This document shows, piece after piece, positions 17,799 to 26,525 of a stretch of 42,422 bases of DNA. The stretch comes from an uncultured Elusimicrobia bacterium (GTDB lineage: Bacteria > Elusimicrobiota > Elusimicrobia > Elusimicrobiales > UBA9959), in assembly GCA_903879915.1 (NCBI GenBank), contig CAIRNJ010000033.1, forward strand, positions 1 to 42,422. Reading direction: 5' to 3'. The notes beneath the pieces were generated by a model, which had not been told where the DNA came from, did not search any database, and was given only the letters and a program-made list of their open reading frames with translations. The position numbers were made by a program, and so were the translations under genes. Positions within the stretch are counted from its first letter, which is position 1. Each line of letters starts with the position of its first letter.

Positions 17799-20700
17799 TC
17801 ATGCGGCGCTGAAATGCACGGCTTTGGGGTTATGGAAGACTATGGCGGAGACGGAGGCTTCCGGTTCCATCATGAAGCCGTCCGTCAGTCGCAGGCCGGC
17901 GTCGGCCTCGGGCTTCAGCAGGTCGAACAGGATCTTCTGGTTGGCCAGGTCCGGGCAGGCGGCGTAGCCGAAAGAATAGCGCTTCCCCAGGTATTTGCCG
18001 CGCAGCAGCGGCCGCGCGGGCTTCGCCTCGGCTATGCCCCACTCTTTCCGTATGCGGTAATGCAGCACCTCCGCGAAAGCCTCGGCCAGCGTAAGGGCCA
18101 GCGCCTCCACCAGGTAGGACCTCAGATAATTCCCGGCCTTGCGCTCGCGCTCCGCGAAAGCCAGGATGCCCTCGCCGCAGGTGACCGCGAACAGCGCGGC
18201 GCTGTCTTTTTTGCCGCCGGCGGCCGGCGCGGCGAAATCGGCCAGGCACAGCCGCGTTCCTTCGGCCCTGCGGGGAAAAGCGAAAGCGGCGGCCTGCGCC
18301 CCGCCTGGCCCATAAACGAGCAGGCTGTTGCCCGAGCTGTTCACCGGGAAGAACCGGTAGACGCCGCGGGCTTTTATTATGCGCTCTTTTATTATTTCTT
18401 TCCGCACGTCGGCCAGCAGCTTCAGCGCCTCCTCGGCTTTCTTGGGCTGCGCTTTGTTCACCTTCAGGAACCGCAGCGTGAACAGGTTCTCGTCGATATT
18501 GTCGAACAGCTCCTGCAGCGGCTGGTCCGCGATCAGATGCCGCTCCAGGTCCGGCGGCGCGGGAAGCTTTTCCGGGTAATACGCGGCCAGGGGCTGTACG
18601 CCGGCGGCGTCCGGGCTGGCGGGAACGCACGCCGGCTTCAGGTCCACCTCCTCCACCAGCTCCGCCTCCCCGTCCTCAGCGAGAGGATTGCCCGCCCTGA
18701 AGTTCAGCGCGTAATTCAGCCCTTCCATGGCGTCCGCGGCGTAGAACACCGGGCCAGAATAATTAGGCGCTATATTGCAGACCGTGAATTTTTCTGTCAG
18801 CGCCGCGCCGCCCACCAGCAGCGGCGCCTTTACGCCGGCGCGGGCCAGCTCGCGCGCGGTAATGGTCATCTGCTCGGTCGACCGCACCAGCAGGCCGGAC
18901 AGGCCGATGAAGTCGGGCTTCGACTTCGCGGCCGCGGCGGCTATGTCCTCCGGCGGCACCTTCACGCCCAGGTCCTCCACCTCGAAACCGTTGCTTTCGA
19001 AAATGATATTGACCAGGTTCTTGCCTATGTCGTGCACGTCGCCTTTCACGGTGGCCAGGAGCAGGCGCCCGCGCCTGGGGGCTTTCTGGGCTTTCAGGGC
19101 CGGCTCCAGCGCTTTCACGGCGGCCCGGGCGGCCTCGGCGCTCTGCAGCACCTCGGTCACTATCAGGTCGCCGGCGGAGAACTGCCTGCCTACCTCGGCC
19201 ATGGCCTGCATCACCGGGCCGTTGACGATCTCCAGCGGCGAACTTTTCAGCAGCAGCGCCGCCACGGCCTCCTCTATGCCGGCCCGGGTGCCGTTGAGCA
19301 CGGCGGCTTTCAGCTTCTCCGCCGGCGGCGCGCCGGCGGCGGCCGGCGCGGCGGCGGCCTTCTTCGCGTCGCGGTAGCGCGCGGCGAAAGCCTGCGCGGC
19401 GCCCGGTTTGCGGGCGAAGATCAGGTCTTCGGCCAGTTCGCGCTCTTCGGGGGTTATGGAGACGTAGCGCTTCAGTTTCTCGATATTGACTATGGCCACG
19501 TCCAGCCCGGCCTTCACCGCGTGGTGCAGGAAAACGGAATTGAGCACTTCGCGCGAAGCGGGCGGCAGGCCGAAGGAAACGTTGCTGACGCCCAGCACGG
19601 TCTTGACGCCGGGGAATTCTTTCTTTATCTCCGCTATGGCCTTTATGGTCTCGTGCGCGGTCTTCGTATGCTCGCCGCCCACGGCCACGGGGAACACCAG
19701 CGTGTCGAAAATAATATCTTCCGCTTTAAGCCCGCACTCGCCGGTAAGGAAAGCGTAGGCCCGGCGGGCTATGGCCACCTTGCGCGCCGCGTCCAGCGGC
19801 AGTCCGTGCACCTTGTCCTCGTCGATGCAGCCGAACACCAGCTTGGCGCCGTAGGTCTTCACCAGTTCCGCGGCAGCGCGCGGCTTGTCCGGGCCGAACT
19901 CGAAGTTAACGGAGTTCAGCAGGGCCTTGCCCGGCACGGTCTTGAGCACCTCTTCCATCACGGCCAGGTCGGTGGTGTCGGTCATAACCGGCAGGCGCAC
20001 CGCGCGCGCGAGCTTCGGCATGAAAGTCTTGACGTCGGCCAGTTCGTTGCGCTCGGGGTTGGCCAGGCAGACGTCCAGGATATGCGCGCCGGCGGCGGCC
20101 TGCGCTTTCGCCAGCAGCAAAGCCCCGTCCCAATCGTTGACGGCCACCATGTCGCGGAATTTCTTGGAGCCGATGGAATTATTCCGCTCGCCGGCCATTA
20201 CCGGCGGCTCTATCTCGTCGTAGAAAAGCGCTTCCACTCCGGACACCACCCAGGGCGCGGCGGCGCGCGCAGCGCGCGGCTTCAGGCCTTTCATGCTTTC
20301 GGCCAGCGCTTTTATATGGGCGGGGCTGGTGCCGCAGCAGCCGCCTACCGCGTTGAGCAGCCCTTTGCGCGCGTACTCGGCCATCACTTTCGAGAACAGT
20401 TCGGGGCTCTGCAGGTAGCGGCCGTTCTCGTCGGGCAGGCCGGCGTTGGGCATGGCGAACACCGGGTACTGCGCGCGGGCGGCCAGGCGCTCGAGGCGCA
20501 GGCCCAGGCCCTCGGGCCCGGTGGAGCAGTTGAAGCCTATGGCGGCCAGCGGGAAATGTTCCACGGCGGCGTAGAAGGCCTCGGTGTCGTGGCCGGACAG
20601 CAGTTTATTGCGCGCGTCCATGGTGGCCGACACTATTACGGGGAGCTCCCTGCCGGCCTTCTTAAAAGCCAGCCTTACGGCGGCCAGCCCGGCCTTGAGG

Positions 20701-21203
20701 TTAAGAACGTCGTGCGCGGTCTCCAGCAGCAGCAGGTCCACGCCGCCGTCCATAAGGGCGGACAGCTGTTCGAGGTAGATGTCGCGCAGCTCGTCGAAGC
20801 TGAGGCCGCCGGTAACGAACATGGCTTTATTGGTAGGACCCACCGAGGCGGCCACGTAGCGGAGCCGGCCGCCGGAGGAGAATTTCTGCGCCGCGGCCTT
20901 GGCCAGCCGCGCGGAGGCCAGGTTGAACTCGCGCACGCGCGCGGCCAGGCCGTATTCGGCCAGCACGGCCGCGTTGGCGCCGAAAGTATTGGTCTCTATG
21001 AAGTCGGCTCCGGCGGCCAGGTAGTCCTCGTGCACCTTGGTCACCACGTCGGGCCTGGACAGAGAGAGCATCTCGTTAAGGCCTTCGTGGCCGGCGTAGT
21101 CGGCGTCTTTCAGGCCGAAGCCCTGCAGGTAAGTGCCCATGGCGCCGTCAAAGACCGGGATCCTCCCGGCCAGCAGTTTTTTTATTTCATCGTTCGAGGC
21201 CAT
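17799..21203 (-). CDS. metH: Cobalamin-dependent methionine synthase
   Basis: A 1134-residue MetH that methylates homocysteine using methyltetrahydrofolate through enzyme-bound cobalamin. Four modules are present. The homocysteine domain (1-300) has zinc ligands C226 (GFNCSTGPEG) and C289/C290 (GGCCGTSP). The pterin-binding TIM barrel covers about 320-590. The cap/B12-binding domain (about 625-850) has the cobalt-ligand histidine H724 in GDVHDIGKN. The C-terminal reactivation (AdoMet-binding) domain (about 880-1134) has YSFGYAACPDL and the closing MMEPEASVSAIVFHNP. It is full length; an A/P-rich linker lies at 615-628. AGGA precedes the ATG. It is the last gene after the transglutaminase-like and TatD genes, 19 bases downstream of the latter. 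I see no cobalamin riboswitch in front of it. Confidence 0.97.
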   Translation of the reverse strand: MASNDEIKKLLAGRIPVFDGAMGTYLQGFGLKDADYAGHEGLNEMLSLSRPDVVTKVHEDYLAAGADFIETNTFGANAAVLAEYGLAARVREFNLASARLAKAAAQKFSSGGRLRYVAASVGPTNKAMFVTGGLSFDELRDIYLEQLSALMDGGVDLLLLETAHDVLNLKAGLAAVRLAFKKAGRELPVIVSATMDARNKLLSGHDTEAFYAAVEHFPLAAIGFNCSTGPEGLGLRLERLAARAQYPVFAMPNAGLPDENGRYLQSPELFSKVMAEYARKGLLNAVGGCCGTSPAHIKALAESMKGLKPRAARAAAPWVVSGVEALFYDEIEPPVMAGERNNSIGSKKFRDMVAVNDWDGALLLAKAQAAAGAHILDVCLANPERNELADVKTFMPKLARAVRLPVMTDTTDLAVMEEVLKTVPGKALLNSVNFEFGPDKPRAAAELVKTYGAKLVFGCIDEDKVHGLPLDAARKVAIARRAYAFLTGECGLKAEDIIFDTLVFPVAVGGEHTKTAHETIKAIAEIKKEFPGVKTVLGVSNVSFGLPPASREVLNSVFLHHAVKAGLDVAIVNIEKLKRYVSITPEERELAEDLIFARKPGAAQAFAARYRDAKKAAAAPAAAGAPPAEKLKAAVLNGTRAGIEEAVAALLLKSSPLEIVNGPVMQAMAEVGRQFSAGDLIVTEVLQSAEAARAAVKALEPALKAQKAPRRGRLLLATVKGDVHDIGKNLVNIIFESNGFEVEDLGVKVPPEDIAAAAAKSKPDFIGLSGLLVRSTEQMTITARELARAGVKAPLLVGGAALTEKFTVCNIAPNYSGPVFYAADAMEGLNYALNFRAGNPLAEDGEAELVEEVDLKPACVPASPDAAGVQPLAAYYPEKLPAPPDLERHLIADQPLQELFDNIDENLFTLRFLKVNKAQPKKAEEALKLLADVRKEIIKERIIKARGVYRFFPVNSSGNSLLVYGPGGAQAAAFAFPRRAEGTRLCLADFAAPAAGGKKDSAALFAVTCGEGILAFAERERKAGNYLRSYLVEALALTLAEAFAEVLHYRIRKEWGIAEAKPARPLLRGKYLGKRYSFGYAACPDLANQKILFDLLKPEADAGLRLTDGFMMEPEASVSAIVFHNPKAVHFSAA

Positions 21204-21222
21204 AATTTATCCTAAGCCGTTT

Positions 21223-22035
21223 CTAAAATTCGCCGAAAAGTTCGAAAGCGTTGGCGGTGGTCCTTTCCGCCGTCTGCCCTGTGCTGACGCCGAGGTGGGC
21301 GGCCAACATGGCGGCTATTTCCGGGATGAAGGAAGGGTCGTTGCGCTGGCCGCGGGCGCTCTGCGGCGGCAGGTACGGGCAGTCCGTTTCCAGCACGATG
21401 TTCTCCAGCCCGGCTTTTTTCACGGTGAACCGCAGGTCGTCGTTCTTTTTATACGTGAAGGTGCCGTTCACCCCCAGCAGCAGGCCCAGGTCCAGGCCCG
21501 CCCGGGCGTCGGCCCAGCCGCCGGAAAAGCAATGCAGCACGCCGCGGAATTTCCGGGCGGGCCGGTAGCTCCAGTTGCGCTTAAGAGCCTCCAGCAGGTC
21601 GGCGTAGGCGTTCTGCCCGGACTGACGGCCGTTGCGCGCGTGAAAGACGGCCGGCTTCGAGAATCTGGCGCACAGCGGCAGCTGGGTTTCCAGCAAAGCC
21701 AGCTGTTCCTCTTTGGTGCCCACGTCCCACCAGTAATCCACGCCCACCTCGCCCAGGGCCGCGGCGCAGGGCTTGGCCATGAAAGCTTCGAGCCGGCACA
21801 ACAGGTCCGGCGGCAGCGTTCTGGTGTATTCGGGATGCGCCCCGAAAGCGCAGACTATTTTCCCGGGATAAGCGGCGGCCAGCTGCTCCCCCTGCGCCCA
21901 CTCGCCTGGCGCGCAGGCTATCTCCACCACTTTCCCAACTCCGGCCTTAAAGGTCTTCTCGACAACGGCGGCCCTGTCCGCCTTGAAAGCGTCGTCGTTA
22001 AGATGCGAATGCGTTTCCACGAAATCCATCTGCAT
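21223..22035 (-). CDS. tatD: TatD family metal-dependent hydrolase
   Basis: A 270-residue TatD-like nuclease of the amidohydrolase superfamily; members are metal-dependent 3'-5' DNases or RNases. The metal ligands are present: HSH in FVETHSHLNDDAF, E in LGEVGVDYWW, H in AVFHARNG, H in GVLHCFSGG, and D in LETDCPYLPP. The open frame extends further upstream, but ATG 22035 (one base after the previous stop) or the in-frame ATG 22029 fits the family start, and the layout suggests translational coupling. The symbol is given at family level: tatD, ycfH and yjjV paralogues cannot be separated here. Confidence 0.9.
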   Translation of the reverse strand: MQMDFVETHSHLNDDAFKADRAAVVEKTFKAGVGKVVEIACAPGEWAQGEQLAAAYPGKIVCAFGAHPEYTRTLPPDLLCRLEAFMAKPCAAALGEVGVDYWWDVGTKEEQLALLETQLPLCARFSKPAVFHARNGRQSGQNAYADLLEALKRNWSYRPARKFRGVLHCFSGGWADARAGLDLGLLLGVNGTFTYKKNDDLRFTVKKAGLENIVLETDCPYLPPQSARGQRNDPSFIPEIAAMLAAHLGVSTGQTAERTTANAFELFGEF

Positions 22036-22036
22036 A

Positions 22037-22756
22037 TTAAACCATTTCCCGTCCGCGCCGCGCGGTCTTAAAACTTGAATACGGCGGCGGGTGACGCCGG
22101 GTAAGCGGCACTTTTCCGGCGCCCAGGACCTCGGCCTCGTAAAGCAGCGCGTCGGCACGGGCCAGTTCCTTTTCCGGGTATTTCCCGAGTATCCTGTAGT
22201 GCCTGGCCGCGTCCAGGCGCCGGCTGACGAAAAAAACGTTCTTCCGGGAATACAGCCAGTCCGGCCTGAGCGCGGCGGTATCCAGCGGAACCGAATATTG
22301 GCGCAGCGTCTTCTCGCCGCGGCCGTTATAATAGAACTCGAAGTAGCTGCGCGCCAGTTCGGCGTAGGTACGGTAGACCGGCTCGCGGTAGCGCAGGCCG
22401 CAGAAATGCGATTTGGCCACCGCGCCCCAGCGCCCGTTCTCCAGGAAAGGCGCTATTACATGATCGTCGTCGCGGCTGTTGGCCCGCAGGTCCAGCAGCA
22501 GGGAGCGCCGGCCGTGGAAGCGAAAAGCCGCCGCGGCGAGCATCGCGCCCTCCAGGCAATGCGCTTTGCGCAGCCGCAGCACTTCTAAAGGGGACAGGCA
22601 GGTGCCGGGCTCCTCGTCGTTAAAGGCAAGCCCGCGGTCAAGGAAAGCCTGTACCTTTCGCGGCGTGTCCAGGCGCCGCAGCGCCGCGGCATCCGTTTTC
22701 GGAAATACCGAAAAGTCTCCGGCCGGATTATTTTTTATTTTCCCCGCTTTATTCAT
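22037..22756 (-). CDS. Transglutaminase-like superfamily protein, uncharacterised
   Basis: A 239-residue cytoplasmic protein. The central region resembles the transglutaminase/papain-like fold: the cysteine in RKAHCLEGAMLAAAAF, then LLLDLRANSRDDDHVIAPF with a candidate histidine, and WGAVAKSHFCGLRYREPVYRTYAELARSYFEFY. Similar uncharacterised proteins occur widely in bacteria, but their substrate is unknown. It has no signal peptide. TATAAT lies 11 bases before this ATG (a second, out-of-frame ATG is at 22760). It heads an operon with tatD and metH. Whether it relates to methionine metabolism cannot be told. Confidence 0.7.
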   Translation of the reverse strand: MNKAGKIKNNPAGDFSVFPKTDAAALRRLDTPRKVQAFLDRGLAFNDEEPGTCLSPLEVLRLRKAHCLEGAMLAAAAFRFHGRRSLLLDLRANSRDDDHVIAPFLENGRWGAVAKSHFCGLRYREPVYRTYAELARSYFEFYYNGRGEKTLRQYSVPLDTAALRPDWLYSRKNVFFVSRRLDAARHYRILGKYPEKELARADALLYEAEVLGAGKVPLTRRHPPPYSSFKTARRGREMV

Positions 22757-22767
22757 ACATTCAGATA

Positions 22768-22773
22768 ATTATA
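22768..22773 (-). promoter_or_regulatory. -10 box for the transglutaminase-like/tatD/metH operon
   Basis: TATAAT lies 11 bases before the ATG at 22756. No -35 box and no ribosome site are evident, which suggests a near-leaderless message. Confidence 0.5.
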
Positions 22774-22877
22774 AAACATTCCTTTGTCGCTGCGCTGTCG
22801 GTGCGGCATTCGCGCTTAGGTCTTTTGTCATCCCGGCCATAGGGCAAAGGCCCCTGGAGAGTACCGGCCCCGGATGC

Positions 22878-22883
22878 TAAACT
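22878..22883 (+). promoter_or_regulatory. Extended -10 box for the glycosidase-like gene
   Basis: TGC-TAAACT lies exactly 6 bases before the ATG at 22890. A transcript starting about 7 bases after the box would be leaderless. Confidence 0.45.
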
Positions 22884-22889
22884 TTGAAC

Positions 22890-24473
22890 ATGGCCCAACC
22901 TGTTTTCGCGGCGTTCCTGCCGCTCACAGCAGATAAGTTGACCCGCAGAATTTCCCTCGCCGCGCTTGGCTGCCTTGTAGCATGCCAGCTCTCGGCGCCG
23001 GCCGCTGGGGCGGGTTCTTCCCCGACCCTCGAAGCCCTGGAACTCTACATGCAGGGTCCGGACATGGCCGGCCCCGTATTCGACGGCTCGGCCCGGTACT
23101 CCGCCGCAGGGCTGGTCCCGGCCGCCCCAGTTGTCCCTTTCTCCGGGCAGGGCCCGGCAGGCGGCCCCGCCGCCGGCGCGCCCGGCGCCATACCCCCGGC
23201 GTCCGCCCCACTCTTATCCGAAGTTCCGGCGCCCGCTGCGGCGCAGCCCGAACAAATAGCCCCGGCCACTCTTCAAGCCAGGGAACTCGCCTTCGCCGCC
23301 ATAAGGAAAGACACTTTTTCAGTCGAAGTGCCGGGACAGTCCGCCCCCAGGGAGGTGGTAACGGCAGGGAGCGACCATTTCAAGACCTTGTGGACGCGTG
23401 ACGCCTGCTTCAGCATGTACGGCCTGGTAGGCGACGAGCGCGGGCGCAAGATAATGAAGGACACCCTGCAGACTTTCTTTGACCGCGCCAGCAGGGAAGG
23501 GCAGCTCCCGCGCCGCATGGGCGACCATACGAACATAGAACTTGTGGCCTATTCTGTTTTCGGGCTCAAAACCCCCGATCTGAAGGAACTGGCGCCCGTC
23601 GAGTACGACAACGAGCTAAAGGTGGCGCAGCTGGACTGCACAGCTCTCCCCGTAATACAGGCGTACGAGTATTATAAAGCCACCGGTGACATCGAATTCA
23701 TCCGGAAGAATTATTACACCCTCCGCCGGGCCGCGGCCTGGCTGGCCCGCAGAACGGACGGGGGACTGATAGACCAGCCCGGCAGCGCGGACTGGAAGGA
23801 CGTCATGCGCAGGAGCGGGAAAGTGGCGTACACGAACATGCTGCTCTACAAGGCTTTCGATTCCATGGCCCTCCTCGCCGAAGCCATGAACGACAGTTCG
23901 GCGGCGGCGGAGTGCAGGGGCCTGGCGGAAACCACCAGGACCGCGATAAACAAAGAGATCTGGAACGACAAGACCGGCTATTACAGGGACAGCAACGAGG
24001 CCCCCGAGGCTTTTTCGGCCGACGGCAATATCCTGGCCGTGATCTTCGGCGTGGCGGACAAGGCCAAGACCGACAGTATAATGGCGAAGTTCGAATATTT
24101 CCTGAAAGCGGACCCGCTCCCTTTCCCGGCGCTGGAAGGCGATTATCCGGACAACAAGGTCCCTTTCTGGATGGGGCTGGCCGGCGTACGGCACTACCAC
24201 GACCGTTTCGTCTGGCCCTGGCAGGGCAACGTTTTCGCCGTGGCCGCCGTCAGGGCGGGCAGGACCGACCTGGCCGTTAAAGCCCTGAACAAAGTGGCCG
24301 CGCAGGCGGTGAAGGACGGGACTTTTTACGAGATATACAAATTAAAAAAAGGCGAGATGCGGCCTGTCCGCACGTTCATTTATAAGTCGGAGCCGGATTT
24401 CCTCTGGAGCTCCGGCACCTATCTCTGGGCCTACCGCGAGGTGACCCGGGCCCGGAGTTCTGCCGGGCAGTGA
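22890..24473 (+). CDS. Exported six-hairpin (alpha/alpha) glycosidase-like protein
   Basis: A 527-residue protein. A signal peptide lies at about 17-41 after a short charged lead. A low-complexity A/P/G-rich spacer extends to ~125. The rest looks like an (alpha/alpha)6 barrel glycoside hydrolase of the amylo-1,6-glucosidase/MGH1-like type: LWTRDACFSMYGL (168-180), ATGDIEFIRKNYYTLRRAAAWL, SADWKDVMRRSGKVAYTNMLLYKAFDSMALLAEAM, NKEIWNDKTGYYRD and FLWSSGTYLWAYREV. Candidate acid residues are D171 and the acidic positions of DWKD, but the exact family and substrate cannot be fixed. A TTG at 22884 is a possible alternative start. ATG 22890 is preferred because a -10 box lies 6 bases before it. No ribosome site is visible. 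Confidence 0.75.
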   Translation: MAQPVFAAFLPLTADKLTRRISLAALGCLVACQLSAPAAGAGSSPTLEALELYMQGPDMAGPVFDGSARYSAAGLVPAAPVVPFSGQGPAGGPAAGAPGAIPPASAPLLSEVPAPAAAQPEQIAPATLQARELAFAAIRKDTFSVEVPGQSAPREVVTAGSDHFKTLWTRDACFSMYGLVGDERGRKIMKDTLQTFFDRASREGQLPRRMGDHTNIELVAYSVFGLKTPDLKELAPVEYDNELKVAQLDCTALPVIQAYEYYKATGDIEFIRKNYYTLRRAAAWLARRTDGGLIDQPGSADWKDVMRRSGKVAYTNMLLYKAFDSMALLAEAMNDSSAAAECRGLAETTRTAINKEIWNDKTGYYRDSNEAPEAFSADGNILAVIFGVADKAKTDSIMAKFEYFLKADPLPFPALEGDYPDNKVPFWMGLAGVRHYHDRFVWPWQGNVFAVAAVRAGRTDLAVKALNKVAAQAVKDGTFYEIYKLKKGEMRPVRTFIYKSEPDFLWSSGTYLWAYREVTRARSSAGQ

Positions 24474-24503
24474 CCGGCATCTGATCAGCCCCCCTCTAAG
24501 ACA

Positions 24504-24523
24504 CGCCCGGAGACAGCCGGGCG
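24504..24523. terminator. GC-rich hairpin between convergent genes
   Basis: CGCCCGG-AGACAG-CCGGGCG lies in the 54-base gap between two converging stop codons. It lacks a T-run on either strand, so it would be a weak or Rho-assisted terminator. Confidence 0.5.
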
Positions 24524-24527
24524 CCGG

Positions 24528-25448
24528 TCAGCGCCCTTCCCCAGCGGCAGCGCGTCTATTCACCAACTGCTCGTGCAGCTGGCAGGAGTTCTTATCGTTC
24601 AGCTCGCAGGCCGCGCCCAGCAGCCGCTCCGCCTCGGCGGGGTCACGCGGCACGCCCCGGCCTTCGGAATAGAGCATCCCCAGTACGGAGCAGGCCACCG
24701 CCACTTTAGCGCCGCAGGCCTTGCGGAAGAGCCCGACAGCGCGGAGAGGGTCGGCCGGCGCGGCCCTGCCTTCCAGGTATACGCTTCCCAGCAGGGAGCA
24801 GCCGAACATGTCTCCGGCGCTGCAGGCCTTTTCGTACAGCGCTATGCCGGCGGGCACGTCCTGCGCGGTGCCGTGGCCGAGCGTCTGCATGAAGCCCTGC
24901 GTGGTACAGGCCTCCGCCACCCCGCCGGCGCAGGCTTTGTTTATCAGGGAGAAGGCGCGCTCGTCGTCCTTCGCCACGCCGTGGCCCGCGTAATACCGCC
25001 CCCCCAGCCGCAGGCATTTGAACATGTCGCCGGCTTTGCAGCCCGCCCTGTCCTCGGCGGTTTCTTTGGCCAGCGCGGCGAGCTGATAGGTTTCGGCCGG
25101 CTTCTCCAGCAGCGCGCCCGGATCGAACGGGCGCAGGGGCACCAGCAGCCCGGCGGCCGGCGGCGCGAAGTTCTCCTCCGGGGGAACGCCCCGGGGCGGG
25201 GTAAGGCTTTCCGCCTGCACTCCGCCCGCGGCCAGCGGGGCCGTCCGTTCAGGCGCGCCGGGCGCGCCCTGGCCGGCGGGCCGGGCATCTTCCCGCGGCG
25301 GCGGCAGACCAGCCGGCAGGAATAAATAGAGGGCGAGCGCGCCCAGCAGCAGGCCCGCCGCCAGGCGCAGCCCCGGCGCGGCGCCCCGCGGCTCCTTCAG
25401 GCTGCCGCCGGCCGGCGGCGGCGCTCCGTATTGCGGATCGTTCTGCAT
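24528..25448 (-). CDS. Membrane-anchored Sel1-repeat protein (AAA+ operon, gene 6)
   Basis: A 306-residue protein. A short cytoplasmic N-terminus is followed by one transmembrane helix (about 27-46), a proline/alanine linker to ~115, then Sel1-like repeats to ~295. The repeats include KCLRLGGRYYAGHGVAKDDERAFSLINKAC, ACSVLGMLYSEGRGVPRDPAEAERLL and SCSLLGSVYLEGRAAPADPLRAVGLFRKAC-type units, with paired cysteines. Sel1 repeats bind proteins. The predicted topology puts them in the periplasm, where the cysteines could form disulfides. It is the last gene of the six-gene AAA+ operon, 43 bases after the soluble ATPase. A convergent gene ends 54 bases beyond it. Confidence 0.85.
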   Translation of the reverse strand: MQNDPQYGAPPPAGGSLKEPRGAAPGLRLAAGLLLGALALYLFLPAGLPPPREDARPAGQGAPGAPERTAPLAAGGVQAESLTPPRGVPPEENFAPPAAGLLVPLRPFDPGALLEKPAETYQLAALAKETAEDRAGCKAGDMFKCLRLGGRYYAGHGVAKDDERAFSLINKACAGGVAEACTTQGFMQTLGHGTAQDVPAGIALYEKACSAGDMFGCSLLGSVYLEGRAAPADPLRAVGLFRKACGAKVAVACSVLGMLYSEGRGVPRDPAEAERLLGAACELNDKNSCQLHEQLVNRRAAAGEGR

Positions 25449-25491
25449 AATTTTCGGCCGGCCGCGGCGCGCGGCGCGGCGGAGGCGGGCC

Positions 25492-26514
25492 TTAGCTGCC
25501 GGCCTGGGCCTGCTCCGGCTTTTCCGCGGGATAGCAGACTATCTTGCCGTCAGGGCCCAGGCGGAACGAGACGGCCTTCACTTTCCTGTCGCGCATCGCC
25601 ACCAGCTGCTCGGCGAAGAAATCGAAAAGTATGCGCTCCAGCTCGCGGATGCCGAAGCGGCTCACCTTCAGGTTAGCCTCCAGCGCCTTCAGCAGCAGCT
25701 CCGGCGCCACGAATTCCACGGTCATCCCGTAATCCTTGCCCAGCGCGGCTATCTTGAGCAGCGCTATCTCCGCCACTATCATCCCGGAGAGCGGCTTGAA
25801 CAGGTAAACCTTGTCGATGCGGCCCATGATCTCCGCCCGGAAGACGCCGGACTCGGAAAGCAGGGTCTTGATGGCGTTGAGGATCTCGCGGTAATCGGTC
25901 ATCCCCTCCGTGGCCTTGCCCACTTCGTCGGCCAGGGCGTTGCTGGTCAGCACCACGATGCTCTGCGTGAAATCCGCGGTGCGGCCGGTGCTCTGCTCGG
26001 TCAGGCGCCCGTCGCCCATCAGCTGCAGCAGCAGGTCGAACACCAGCGGGTGCGCCTTCTCTATCTCGTCGAAAAGGATCAGCCGGCGCGGGTTGGCCAT
26101 GATCGGGCGCGTCAGCTGGCCGCCGGATTCGGAGTCCTTGTAGCCCGAAGAGGAACCGGTCAGGCGGCTCTTGGCCATGTCCGGGTTGCTCAGTTCGGAG
26201 CAGTCGAAGCGGAGCATGTCCTTCGCGTCGCCGTAAAGGTATTCGGCCAGCACCTTGGCCAGCTCCGTCTTGCCGGTGCCGGTGGGGCCCAGCAGCAGCA
26301 GGCTGCAGATGGGGCGCGTGCGCTGCTGCTTCTCCCAGCTGAGCCGTATCACCCGGGCGACGTCGGAGATTATCTCGTCCTGGCCCTTGATGCGCGCCTG
26401 CAGGAATTCCAGCAGCAGCTTCTCGTCGACGGTGCGGCTCTTGCTCTCCAGCTTGGAGTCGCTGACCAGCGCGCGCAGCTTCTCCCAGTCCGTCATTTTG
26501 TTGAGGTCGCTCAT
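25492..26514 (-). CDS. Soluble ClpB-D2-like AAA+ ATPase (AAA+ operon, gene 5)
   Basis: A 340-residue single-ring AAA+ protein resembling the second ATPase domain of ClpA/ClpB. Walker A GPTGTGKT is at 76-83 and Walker B LILFDE at 145-150. Sensor 1 is VVLTSN (187-192), the arginine finger is R232 in FRAEIMGRIDKVYLF, and sensor 2 is R290 in FGIRELER. The pore-loop region SSSGYKDSESGGQLT keeps an aromatic residue (Y125), so protein threading is possible. The N-terminal domain and ClpP-binding loop of Clp unfoldases are absent. Upstream in-frame codons are arginine/glycine-rich shadow sequence; MSDLNKMTDW is the supported start, 11 bases after the beta-helix gene. All ATPase motifs look intact. 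It probably assembles with its membrane paralogue encoded at 27764-28870. Confidence 0.88.
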   Translation of the reverse strand: MSDLNKMTDWEKLRALVSDSKLESKSRTVDEKLLLEFLQARIKGQDEIISDVARVIRLSWEKQQRTRPICSLLLLGPTGTGKTELAKVLAEYLYGDAKDMLRFDCSELSNPDMAKSRLTGSSSGYKDSESGGQLTRPIMANPRRLILFDEIEKAHPLVFDLLLQLMGDGRLTEQSTGRTADFTQSIVVLTSNALADEVGKATEGMTDYREILNAIKTLLSESGVFRAEIMGRIDKVYLFKPLSGMIVAEIALLKIAALGKDYGMTVEFVAPELLLKALEANLKVSRFGIRELERILFDFFAEQLVAMRDRKVKAVSFRLGPDGKIVCYPAEKPEQAQAGS

Positions 26515-26525
26515 AATGTTCCCTT

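Noticed and set aside
17760-21215. A 1151-codon plus-strand open frame opposite metH
   Set aside because: It mirrors metH in the opposite strand. Its translation is rich in H, R, G and Q with no recognisable domain. Long antisense frames are expected in GC-rich genes with biased third positions.
17799-22800. Cobalamin riboswitch upstream of metH
   Set aside because: metH follows tatD by 19 bases inside an operon, and no long structured leader exists before the first gene, where the -10 box is only 11 bases from the ATG.
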